In this document: piece by piece, positions 9,439 to 21,400 of the stretch
How the letters are laid out: each line of letters opens with the position of its first letter
Numbering within the stretch: position 1 is the stretch's first letter
NCBI GenBank assembly: GCA_037349105.1
Contig: JAYJMM010000119.1
Span: 7,513,001-7,577,000 of the forward strand
Direction: 5' to 3'
Length of the DNA stretch: 64,000 nucleotides
From: Limnomonas spitsbergensis
Taxonomy: Eukaryota; Chlorophyta; Chlorophyceae; Chlamydomonadales
Program-made: the position numbers and the translations under genes
Notes under the pieces: model-generated
Told to the model about the DNA's origin: nothing
Database searches by the model: none
Seen by the model: only the letters and a program-made list of their open reading frames with translations

Positions 9439-12400
9439 ATGTCCCGGTTATGGTCGTTACACGTCACCGTCCTACTCGTGACCTTCGCAGCCGTTTTGAT
9501 AGGCCTGAAGGTGAGCGACCACTATCTTATCTTCGAAACCGCACACGTCGCGATAAATACGATCTTCAAGAAGCACCGCGCGTCAGCTATCTGTGAGCCC
9601 CGTTTGATAGAAAGAGGGGAACATGTGTGTCAAGGAGAGTGGGTTACGTGCTTATAGGTTGGTGCAGTGCGTGGGGCTGCATGGCACCAAAGTGCAAAGT
9701 GCAGCATGCTGCATACTGGGCTGCATGGGACTGCACAGTGCATTCAAATAGAGCTGCCTGGGACTGCATCGGACTTTCAAAAAGAGCCATATAGGGCTAC
9801 GTGGGGCTGCAGGGGCCTACATGGTCTGCATGAGTTCATAGGGAATTTATCATTATTTCCAAGCGGAGCTGCAAAGGGCTGTATGGAGTAGCAGTCATTG
9901 GGACATTTGGAATTAGTTGCACGGGGCAGCCAACATGGAGCCCTTCAATATAGCTGCATGGGGCGACATGGGGCTGCGAGAGGCTGCATGGGTTTACATG
10001 CTGCTTTCAAACGGAGTTGCTTGAGACTGCATGGGACTTTCAAACGGAAGTTCATTAACTTGCGTGCTGACTTGCATGGGGGCTTCCCCACTTCAGGGCT
10101 AGGGCCAGACATTTGCTATCAATTGTAAATTGGTCATTCTAGGTGATGCCACGCCATAAACATGTTAATGAGAATGATATTATTTTATCACAGACTTGCT
10201 TGTTATTTTGCTTTACAAGATTTTGTCACAAGCTCTGGTCAGCGAGGAATCGCACTCCGAGATGGGGGATGGGTGCACCTCCCCTATTTATGTCTCTGTC
10301 TTCCGTGAAAACAGCGCGGAAGCAGCCTCGGCCCATGCTACGGCACTATTTTATCAACACCGACGCCTTTGCGATGAAGGTCTCTTCATTCTTTACAGTT
10401 ACCGCAAGCTTTGCTGCCAGCTGCTTGTACCGCTCCTTGCCTGCTACAGGGTCAGCTGCAGGTCCCCCATGTGGACTCATGCAACTACTGCAACCAGTGC
10501 ATCATGGATGGCCCCCATCCTGTGGAGCAGCAGCTGGATGAGATCCTTCGCCATACGGATCTGGTAAGGATGTTTATCTGGGGGAGCAGCTGGATGAGAT
10601 CCTCCTACAACCAGATCTGGTAAGAAAATCTATCTGGCCCAAGCTGGATCCATGAAGTAAGATCTGTCCAGCCTAGACCAGATCTGATCGGAAGACATTC
10701 CGACCCAAGCCGGATCTGGTAAGTTTCTCCATCTGGCTCAAGTTAAGGCATCAGAGGGAGAGCGAGGGGGAAGCTGCAGCGACCACTTTTGATCCTCTTC
10801 TACTTTAGCCAGAAGACCTGCCTTGAGACGCTCTCAGAGGATGTTTGGCCCTGGCCGCACTGAATGACTAGTTTCCCCTCCGTCACTACATTGCTATTAG
10901 ATCGCCCTCTCTCAACTCTCAACTCCTAGGTCCTGTTCTCTGAGTCACAATTACTGTCCCTCTCATCATCACGTAGGAGGGCAGCCCTGGTGAGGGAGCA
11001 GGGGAGGGGAAAGGAGATCAAGCAGGCCTTCCTCCCAGGCTAACCTCCCTGCTACAGCCTTCAGACGAAGATGTCAAGAAGACGCTGCCCAACTGCACCG
11101 TCTGCAGAGGCTGCAACACGGAGCTTGAGGTGACTGACACTTACGACGGTAGCACCCTGGGCCAGGTCCCTGGCCCATAAGTTCGAAAACAGTTTCCTGA
11201 TGAGTGGACATGCAGATACTGCTAAGAATGATGAGGGCAAAAATGCTCTCTAGCAATCGCCTTTCTTCTACAGTGTTCTGCACATGAGGCACCATAATTT
11301 CATAACCCTAGTTGTGGTTACATAGTTGACGCAACCACCCACAGCCTTTTCCAAAAGCGCCATGCAGAGCAAACCGGAGGGAGACCACCAATAAAAAATG
11401 AAATAGACACGAGCCAACCGACTGGAAAACAAGCAACAGGAAAAACGGAACCCTAGGAACAGCTGTTCATACTGCATGTCAAGTGCACGACAGATTTTAT
11501 AACAGAAGGGTATCACTGGCAGGCCCTACTCAACCTGAACCTTAAATTAAGGCAGTCATACCTTACGAGTGATAGTTACCAGAAACATCCAACATCTCTG
11601 TCATTCTGGTTTGAACTGCCTGGCCCATTCGGAAAATGCTTCAAGGTGGATGCCCTGACGCTGCTATCCCGTAGCAACCTAATTATCGGTAAAACAGCCG
11701 CTGTAATCTTAATAAGAATCATAATCTAGATTTCAATTTCATTGAACGATTTTGCAAATTCTCCTACACCCGCCCCCATGCCCGCTGTTGTCCTGAAAGT
11801 AGGCGATTTCGGAGTTCGACATGGTGTTCCTGAATATCAGCTTCAGGCACAGCCGTGGCAGTACAGACAACCATGTGTTCTTCGCACGCATCCGGGGATC
11901 AGAGGAGCGGTTCATCTTGAAGGTGACTCATTTGAAGCATGCTGACGAAAATAAATAGAAAAACGATACGCCCTGAGGCGTGGAGTAACCTACTTACAGC
12001 ATGCTTCGATCGACTGGCTGATGGCAGCATGCATGATCATAAGCGGTAAACGCAGCCCTGTCTTCTTTCCACACAATATTGTTTTTGTCGGTACCAAGCA
12101 AAATCTTATTTTGAATAAGTACCTAAACAAAATTACAACCCTGGAACAGCACAGCTGCACAGCGGCTGGTCTTGAAGGAGATGGGATTCGGAACGCTACC
12201 TGATGTTCTGTACATGTTTTGAGTCATAACTCATAACTTGTGACGGATTGTCGTGTGATGAAGGAACGCACGCACTCAGCACTGTTTTAATAAGTTGGGG
12301 CCTAGCCTGGGCTTAGGAAAGGGCTTTGGGCGGATCCGTTGACACTGCAACAAACAAATGTTCAATATCCGTTGGTACAAATGTTCAACAGTTGTTGGTA

Positions 12401-15400
12401 CAAATGGTTTTTGTAAGTAGTGGCGATGCCCCATCGGCACCACTAGGGTCATGTACCGCATCCTGTACAATGTACATCACGTGTGCACAGTACTGCACTG
12501 CCTGTCAATCATGACGTGTTGTATACATGTACGGTAGGGGTTCACACTGTTTTTCATCATTCAAAACTGTTATATTACAATCATCAACAGTTATGACAGT
12601 TATGAAACATGCACTTTGACAGCACCCTGATTCCAGTTTGGGCGCCCCTTAATGCCCGCATGGCCGGGCCCTGCCCTCCAATCTGCTTCCAGGTATTCTG
12701 CATACCAGTTTCGAAGATCAAGGCACAACGGGAGAAGGGCATGGCCCCCACCTGCTACGCACAGGTGCGCTTATTTCTGCCCAGCGCCCCTCGTGTGGCG
12801 AAGCTTTCTGTCTCTCTAGCTCGCTATCTTTTGTAGCTCGCTAGTGTTGCCATGAGATGCGTTGCCCCCTCTGCTGTCACGCCCGATGGGAGTATATGGT
12901 CGCTTATTTCTTCACTTACGCTTCCCTAGTGCATTGTGGTGCCATGCTTCTTGTGCTGCTTTATCCTGGTCCCATCATGTCTATTTCACATTAAATCTGG
13001 CCCCTGGACTCACACCTCAACTTTTTTTAGACGCCTACAATTTGCATTACCTCCTCCCTCAAGAATTTTCGATTGAGTACCCATATTGCGCACGGGAGGG
13101 TCACGTGCCCTGTCCATCCCAGGTTTAGGGTGTAGGGTCACGTGCCCTGTCCATTCCAGGTTGGGGGTTGAGGATATAGGGTCACGTTCCCTGTTCTTTC
13201 CAGGTTGAGGGTTTAGGGTGTAGGGTCACGTGCCCTGTCCATTCCAGGTTGAGGGTTGAGGATATAGGGTCACGTTCCCTGTTCATTCCAGGTTGAGGGT
13301 TGAGGATTTAGGGTCACGTGCCCTGTCCATTCCAGGTTGAGGGTTGAGGGTTTAAGGTCACGAGCCCTGTTCTTTCCAGGGCAAGGTTTTAGGGTCACGA
13401 GCCCTGTTCATTCCAGGTTGAGGGCGTTGGGTCATGTGCCCTGTTCATTCCAGGTTGAGGGTGTAGAGTCACGTGCCCTGTTCATTCCAGGTTGAGGGTT
13501 TAAGATCACGTGCCCTGTTCATTCCAGGTTGAGGGTTTAGGGTCACGTGCCCTGACCATTCCAGGTTGAGGGTTTAGGGTCACGTGCCCTGTTCATTCCA
13601 GGTTGAGGGTGTACAGTCACGTGCCCTGTTCATTCCAGGTTGAGGGTTTAGGGTCACGTGCCCTGACCATTCCAGGTTGAGGGTGTAGAGTCACGTGCCC
13701 TGTCCATTCCAGGTTGAGGGTGTAGAGTCACGTGCCCTGTCCATTCCAGGTTGAGGGTGTAGAGTCACGTGCCCTGTCCATTCCAGGTTGAGGGTTTAGG
13801 GTCACGTGCCCTGACCATTCCAGGTTGAGGGTGTAGAGTCACGTGCCCTGTCCATTCCAGGTTGAGGGTGTAGAGTCACGTGCCCTGTCCATTCCAGGTT
13901 GAGGGTGTAGAGTCACGTGCCCTGTCCATTCCAGGTTGAGGGTGTAGAGTCACGAGCCCTGTCCATTCCAGGTTGAGGGCGTTGGGTCACGTGCCCTGTC
14001 CATTCCAGGTTGAGGGTGTAGAGTCACGTGCCCTGTCCATTCCAGGTTGAGGGTTTAGGGTCACGTGCCCTGACCATTCCAGGTTGAGGGTGTAGGGTCA
14101 CGTGCCCTGACCATTCCAGGTTGAGGGTTGAGGGTTTAGGGTCCCGTGCCCTGACCATTCCAGGCTGAGGGTTGAGGGTCACGTGCCCTGTCCATTCCAG
14201 GTTGAGGGTTTAGGGTCCCGTGCCCTGACCATTCCAGGTTGAGGGCGTTGGGTCACGTGCCCTGTCCATTCCAGGTTGAGGGTTGAGGGTCACGAGCCCT
14301 GACCATTCCAGGTTGAGGGTTTAGTGTCACGTGCCCTGACCATTCCAGGTTGAGGGTTTAGGGTCACGTGCCCTGACCATTCCAGGTTGAGGGTCACGAG
14401 CCCTGACCATTCCAGGTTGAGGGCGTTGGGTCACGTGCCCTGTCCATTCCAGGTTGAGGGTTGAGGGTCACGAGCCCTGTCCATTCCTGGTTGAGGGTTT
14501 AGGGTCACGAGCCCTGTTCATTCCAGGTTGAGGGTTGAGGGTCACGAGCCCTGTTCATTCCAGGTTGAGGGTCACGAGCCCTGACCATTCCAGGTTGAGG
14601 GCGTTGGGTCACGTGCCCTGTCCATTCCAGGTTGAGGGTTGAGGGTCACGAGCCCTGACCATTCCAGGTTGAGGGTTTAGGGTCACGTGCCCTGACCATT
14701 CCAGGTTGAGGGCGTTGGGTCACGTGCCCTGTCCATTCCAGGTTGAGGGTTGAGGGTCACGAGCCCTGACCATTCCAGGTTGAGGGTTTAGGGTCACGTG
14801 CCCTGACCATTCCAGGTTGAGGGCGTTGGGTCACGTGCCCTGACCATTCCAGGTTGAGGGTTTAGGGTCACGTGCCCTGTCCATTCCAGGTTGAGGGTTT
14901 AGGGTCACGAGCCCTGTTCATTCCAGGTTGTGGGTTTAGGGTCACGAGCCCTGTTCATTCCAGGTTGAGGGTTGAGGGTCACGTGCCCTGTCCATTCCAG
15001 GTTGAGGGTTTAGGGTCACGAGCCCTGTTCATTCCAGGTTGAGGGTTTAGGGTCACGAGCCCTGTTCATTCCAGGTTGAGGGTTGAGGGTCACGTGCCCT
15101 GTCCATTCCAGGTTGAGGGTTTAGGGTCACGTGCCCTGACCATTCCAGGTTGAGGGTTTAGGGTCACGTGCCCTGTTCATTCCAGGTTGAGGGTTGAGGG
15201 TCACGTGCCCTGTCCATTCCAGGTTGAGGGTTTAGGGTCACGAGCCCTGTTCATTCCAGGTTGAGGGTTTAGGGTCACGAGCCCTGTTCATTCCAGGTTG
15301 AGGGTTGAGGGTCACGTGCCCTGTCCATTCCAGGTTGAGGGTTTAGGGTCATGAGCCCTGTTCATTCCAGGTTGAGGGTTTAGGGTCACGAGCCCTGTTC

Positions 15401-18400
15401 ATTCCAGGTTGAGGGTTGAGGGTCACGTGCCCTGTCCATTCCAGGTTGAGGGTTTAGGGTCACGTGCCCTGACCATTCCAGGTTGAGGGTTTAGGGTCAC
15501 GTGCCCTGTTCATTCCAGGTTGAGGGTTGAGGGTCACGAGCCCTGTTCATTCCAGGTTGAGGGTTTAGGGTCACGAGCCCTGTTCATTCCAGGTTGAGGG
15601 TTGAGGGTCACGTGCCCTGTTCATTCCAGGTTGAGGGTGTAGAGTCACGTGCCCTGTCCATTCCAGGTTGAGGGTGTAGAGTCACGTGCCCTGTCCATTC
15701 CAGGTTGAGGGTTTAGGGTCACGTGCCCTGTCCATTCCAGGTTGAGGGCGTTGGGTCACGTGCCCTGTCCATTCCAGGTTGAGGGCGTTGGGTCACGTGC
15801 CCTGACCATTCCAGGTTGAGGGTTTAGGGTCACGTGCCCTGTCCATTCCAGGTTGAGGGTTTAGGGTCACGTGCCCTGTCCATTCCAGGTTGAGGGTTTA
15901 GGCTCACGTGCCCTGTTCATTCCAGGTTGAGGGCGTTGGGTCACGTGCCCTGTCCATTCCAGGTTGGGGGTTTAAGATCACGTGCCCTGTTCATTCCAGG
16001 TTGAGGGTGTAGAGTCACGTGCCCTGTTCATTCCAGGTTGAGGGCGTTGGGTCACGTGCCCTGTCCATTCCAGGTTGAGGGTTTAAGATCACGTGCCCTG
16101 TTCATTCCAGGTTGAGGGCGTTGGGTCACGTGCCCTGTCCATTCCAGGTTGGGGGTTGAGGATATAGGGTCACGTGCCCTGTCCATTCCAGGTTGGGGGT
16201 TTAAGATCACGTGCCCTGTTCATTCCAGGTTGAGGGTTTAAGATCACGTGCCCTGTTCATTCCAGGTTGAGGGTTTAGGGTCACGTGCCCTGTTCATTCC
16301 AGGTTGAGGGTTTAAGATCACGTGCCCTGTTCATTCCAGGTTGAGGGCGTTGGGTCACGTGCCCTGTCCATTCCAGGTTGGGGGTTGAGGATATAGGGTC
16401 ACGTTCCCTGTTCTTTCCAGGTTTAGGGTGAAGGGTCACGTGCCCTGTTCATTCCAGGTTGAGGGTTGAGGGTTTAGGGTCCCGTGCCCTGACCATTCCA
16501 GGTTGAGGGTTGAGGGTCACGTGCCCTGTTCATTCCAGGTTGAGGGTTGAGGGTCACGAGCCCTGTTCATTCCAGGTTGAGGGCGTTGGGTCACGTGCCC
16601 TGTTCATTCCAGGTTGAGGGTTTAGGGTCACGTGCCCTGACCATTACAGGTTGGGGGTGTAGGTTTACGTGCTCTGTTCATTCCAGGTTGAGGGTTTAGG
16701 GTCACGTGCCCTGACCATTCCAGGTTGAGGGTTTTAGGGCCATGTGCCCTGTTCATTCCAGGTTGAGGGTTTAAGATCACGTGCCCTGTTCATTCCAGGT
16801 TGAGGTTTTAGGGTCACGTGCCCTGTTCATTCCAGGTTGAGGGTTTAGGGTCACGTGCCCTGACCATTCCTGGTTGAGGGTTTTAGATCACGTGCCCTGT
16901 TCATTCCAGGTTGAGGTTTTAGGGTCACGTGCCCTGTTCATTCCAGGTTGAGGGTTTAGGGTCACCTGCCCTGTTCATTCCAGGTTGAGGGTTTAGGGTC
17001 ACGTGCCCTGTTCATTCCAGGTTGAGGGTTTAGGGTCACGTGCCCTGTTCATTCCAGGTTGAGGGTTTAGGGTCACGTGCCCTGTTCATTCCAGGTTTAG
17101 GGTTTAGGGTCACGTGCCCTTTTCATTCCAGGTTGAGGGTTGAGGGTTTAGGGTCCCGTGCCCTGTTCATTTCAGGTTGAGGGCTTAGGGTGTAGGGTCA
17201 CGTATCATGTTCATTTCAGGTTGACAGATTTTTACGTCTTAAAACATCTTCACCATAAAAACCCTGCCTCCTACTGGCTGTCAGTCAGGTGGCCATTGGG
17301 CAAGTGGTGCTGCTGCTAGCTCAGCAGAAGCTGCTCTCAGATTTACTTCATTTACCCGTCTTACGCGCACTGAGTGTGCCCCCCTCCTGGCTGCTGATCA
17401 GGTGGCCAGTGAGCGGGTGGCGCTGCTCCACGCTCAACAGAAGCTGCTTGGCGACTGTGGAATGCAGGTGCGGAGTGTAGACACCTAGCTAGCTGCAATT
17501 AATAAACATGACAGCTCTTGTTGCAGCTGTTGCAGTTGTCGCTGCTGTTGTTGCTACTGTTGCTGTTGTTGCTGCTGCTGCTGTTGCTGCTGTTGCTGCT
17601 GCTTTGCGGGTGTTGCCTGTCCATCCCCAAGATTTGATGCTCACTGAAGCTTGACGCATGCTGTATGCTTGCATGATGTGTCGTGTGGATGCACTCATTG
17701 TGCCACTGGACCGACACGCATATCTTAATGACCGAGCCTGACAGCCATTCTCGGTCCTATGCGTCCGGCCAGACAGGAAGAAATATAATGTGTCTTGAGC
17801 ATGTCTAGAGGAATGCGACATTTGAAATTTGAAATTTGAATGTCGCACACCCAGCTACCCAGGATTGGGCCGTGCACATGTTGGTAATCTGGGTCTTGGG
17901 GTCCAAAGACCTAGATAACCATGCAGCCTCTGATCATGAAGTGTGAACTCTGAAGGCCTGAACCCTCAACCATTCAATTTTTCACAGTGCAGCCGTATCA
18001 ATTGATCATTAAGCGTGAACTCGACAATTAAACTTCTTGCACAATGCCAGGAGGTGACGCCGCGTGTATGGTTGTCCCCTGTCAGCGCTATCCTGCCGGG
18101 CGTGGGTTACCACATTCGATGGCACGGGCTGTGGATGCAGGTGTGGGGGCAGGTGTGGATGCAGGTGTGGACGCAGGTGTGGATGCAGATGTGGATGCAG
18201 ATGTGGATGCAGGTGTGGATGCAGGTGTGGGGGCAGGTGTGGATGCAGGTGTGGGGGCAGCAGGGACTGCTGAGATGAACTGAACAATTACCGGTACTTG
18301 AGATAACGATGTGCGGCGCTGTCGAAAAAGGCTGTTTGGTAAATATATGCATGGCAGCTGTTGCAAATAGAGTACTCAGCTACTTGCATGCCTGTATCAC

Positions 18401-21400
18401 GTCATGCAAGTGTGGCCATGCGGCATCATGCAATATTTTTTGGAAGCATTTGATTTTATCACATACCGCAGATTTGATTTGTCTTCCCTCGGGCATACAA
18501 AATGATTTCTTGTAATGCTGCCCTCACCAGTCGACAAAAACTCATAATTCCGGACCTAAAACTGGCGTCAACGATTGTTAATTAGTAAATTCATGGATCC
18601 CTCAACCCAAAACAACATTCATTATGAGGGAAGGCCAAGCAAATCTACGGTGCTGGCCCTTTCCAGGAGAGTCTATTTGGTGGATGTATGCCGTGGCAAT
18701 GCAAGCGCTTTTACCATCACATGCAGGAGGCGCAGGAGGTCACGCTATGTAGCCCTATCGTATAAGGCTGTTTGGTGGTTAGATAAATGGGCCATGCGGC
18801 AAAGCAAATGCTTTGATGCGCACATGCAGGCGGCGTGGGATGTCATGCTATATAGCCCTTTCGTATACCGGTAAGGCTGTTTGGTGGATAGATGAATGGG
18901 TCATTTGTATGTGGCAAAGTAAATGCTTTGATGCTCACGTGCAGGCGGTGCGCGGCATCACATTGTATGCCTTAGAGCGAGGTGGGGCCGCTGAGCTGAA
19001 GATGCGTTTGCTGCAAGAGAGGCTCAACCGCACTCAGGTCAGCCACTGTGCATGCTAACCATGGCTGTGAAATTGCGGCGTAATTAGAAGAAGAAGAAAT
19101 GCCAGTGTTGATGGTCCCTGACTGGTAGAATTAGAAGGATTTGCCTTGAAATTACGATGATTGAAACTCAGCTACGTAATTCAGCTAATTCTATGGAGTC
19201 CCTCTAAAAGAAATTTTATTCCGTAAGGACGGTAATGGGCACAGCACTGATGCTACTGATCCTTCAGGTGGCTGTCAAGCCCAGAGCAGTGCTAGGTACC
19301 CGATCCCTCTCATGGTGAACGGGTCAGGTGGGGATTCTGACAGCTATAAGGCATGCTGCTTGGCGACCAGTAAGTTTGAATGGTCGTGCACAGTGCGGCT
19401 GTGGCCTGTCTGGCCCCGAGCTCGTATCCTTTTACCAACTGCCGCGCCCCAAGGGAAGATATTTTGCCGGTCTATTACCAATTCACTCACCTGCTGCATC
19501 GTCAACCTGCCTTATAGGTCCAGATCTGCGCCATCTGGGACCTTCTGACCAGCCAGTGTGACCGCCATGCCCAGAACGTGATGATAGACGACGCAGGGAA
19601 CCTGCAGCTCATAGACAACGACAAGGCGCTGGGCACGGTGGGTTGGCACGCAGGGAAATTACCATCCATGCTTGTGTTCATGCGCAACGGGTTTAGGGTG
19701 GAGGGTGGAGGGTGGAGGGTTTAGGCCACCTTCGGCAGGCTGCTGGGCACGGTGGGTTGGCACTGGCAGGGAAACTACCATCCATGCCTGTTTTCATGCG
19801 CAACAGGCCACCTTCGGCAGGCCGCTGGGCTGTCGCCTCTGGGCCGATGGGGACACACCCTGCACTGTCCTACAGCTGGAGAACCAGGGATGATCCAGAA
19901 CCCAGGGTCCTGCAGCGTGGGGGTTCAAAGACTGATGAAACTGAACTCGCAGAGTGGGATTCAGCCGAATGTGCTGGAAATATGCCATGTGGAAATATGC
20001 CATGTGGAAATATGCCATGTGGAAATATGCCATGTGGAAATATGCCATGTGGAAATATGCCATGCGGAAATATGCCATGCGGAAATATGCCATGCGGAAA
20101 TATGCCATGCGGAAATATGCCATGTGGAAATATGCCATGTGGAAATATGCCATGTGGAAATATGCCATGTGGAAATATGCCATGTGGAAATATGCCATGT
20201 GGAAATATGCCATGTGGAAATATGCCATGTGGAAATATGCCATGTGGAAATATGCCATGTGGAAATATGCCATGTGGAAATATGCCATGCGGAAATATGC
20301 CATGTGGAAATATGCCATGTGGAAATATGCCATGTGGAAATATGCCATGTGGACATATGCCATGTGGAAATATGCCATGTGGAAATATGCCATGTGGAAA
20401 TATGCCATGTGGAAATATGCCATGTGGAAATATGCCATGTGGAAATATGCCATGTGGAAATATGCCATGTGGAAATATGCCATGTGGACATATGCCATGT
20501 GGAAATATGCCATGTGGAAATATGCCATGTGGACATATGCCATGTGGAAATATGCCATGCATTGCTGCTGATTGACACCCTCATCTCACAGGCCTTGCCA
20601 ACGTTGAATGGTCTGATAGTGTTTGAGCCCTGGTTGTGGCTCCTCCTGCCGCAGATGCTCACCTGTCGCTTTGACTTCCTGAGTTTTTTGAGGGGTTTGT
20701 CAACGACCCTGCCCTGCTTATGGCTCTTCCTGCTGCAGGTACACACCTGACGCTTTGACTTCCCGAGTTTTGTGGAGGGGGGGTCAACGACCCTGCCCTG
20801 GTTATGGCTCTTATTGCTGCAGGTACACACCTGACGCTTTGACTTCCCGAGTTTTGTGGAGGGGGGGTCAACGACCCTGCCCTGGTTATGGCTCTTATTG
20901 CTGCAGGTACACACCTGACGCTTTGACTTCCCGAGTTTTGTGGAGGGGGGGTCAACGACCCTGCCCTGGTTATGGCTCTTCCTGCTGCAGGTACACACCT
21001 GACGCTTTGACTTCCCAAACTTTGTGGGGGGGGGGTCAAGACCGTCAACATCCCTGCCCTGACTGTGGCTCCTCCTGCTGCAGGTACACACCTGCGGCTT
21101 TGACTCCCTGTTCCTCCCAGGGACACGCTACCACTCAGTGCTGCGAATCGGTTTCTGGTGAGGAGCACTGACTGATGCAAGAGATACACTAGTTTAGGGT
21201 TAAGGGTTCTGGTGAGGAGGACTGACTGATGCAAGAGATACACTAGTTTAGGGTTTGGGGTTCTGGTGAGGAGGACTGACTGATCCAGGAGATACACTAA
21301 GCTCGAGGCCTCTCTAGATATCTGATGTTTTCAGGGTTTGGAGCGAGTATGTCTTCATGAGTGGACAGTTGCGCAATTGGGCATGCTTGGCCTGCATGGG

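Noticed and set aside
13097..17225. CRISPR array
   Set aside because: Units are contiguous near-identical repeats without unique spacers, no cas genes are present, and the surrounding genes are eukaryotic with introns.
13097..17225. Chromosome end or interstitial telomere
   Set aside because: GGTTTAGGGT is only part of each 36 bp unit, and the array is inside an intron with gene sequence on both sides.
19712..20750. Long frames of repeated MPCGN, HVEIC, MAYFH and similar on both strands
   Set aside because: Produced by a 15 bp minisatellite located in an intron of the kinase-like gene.
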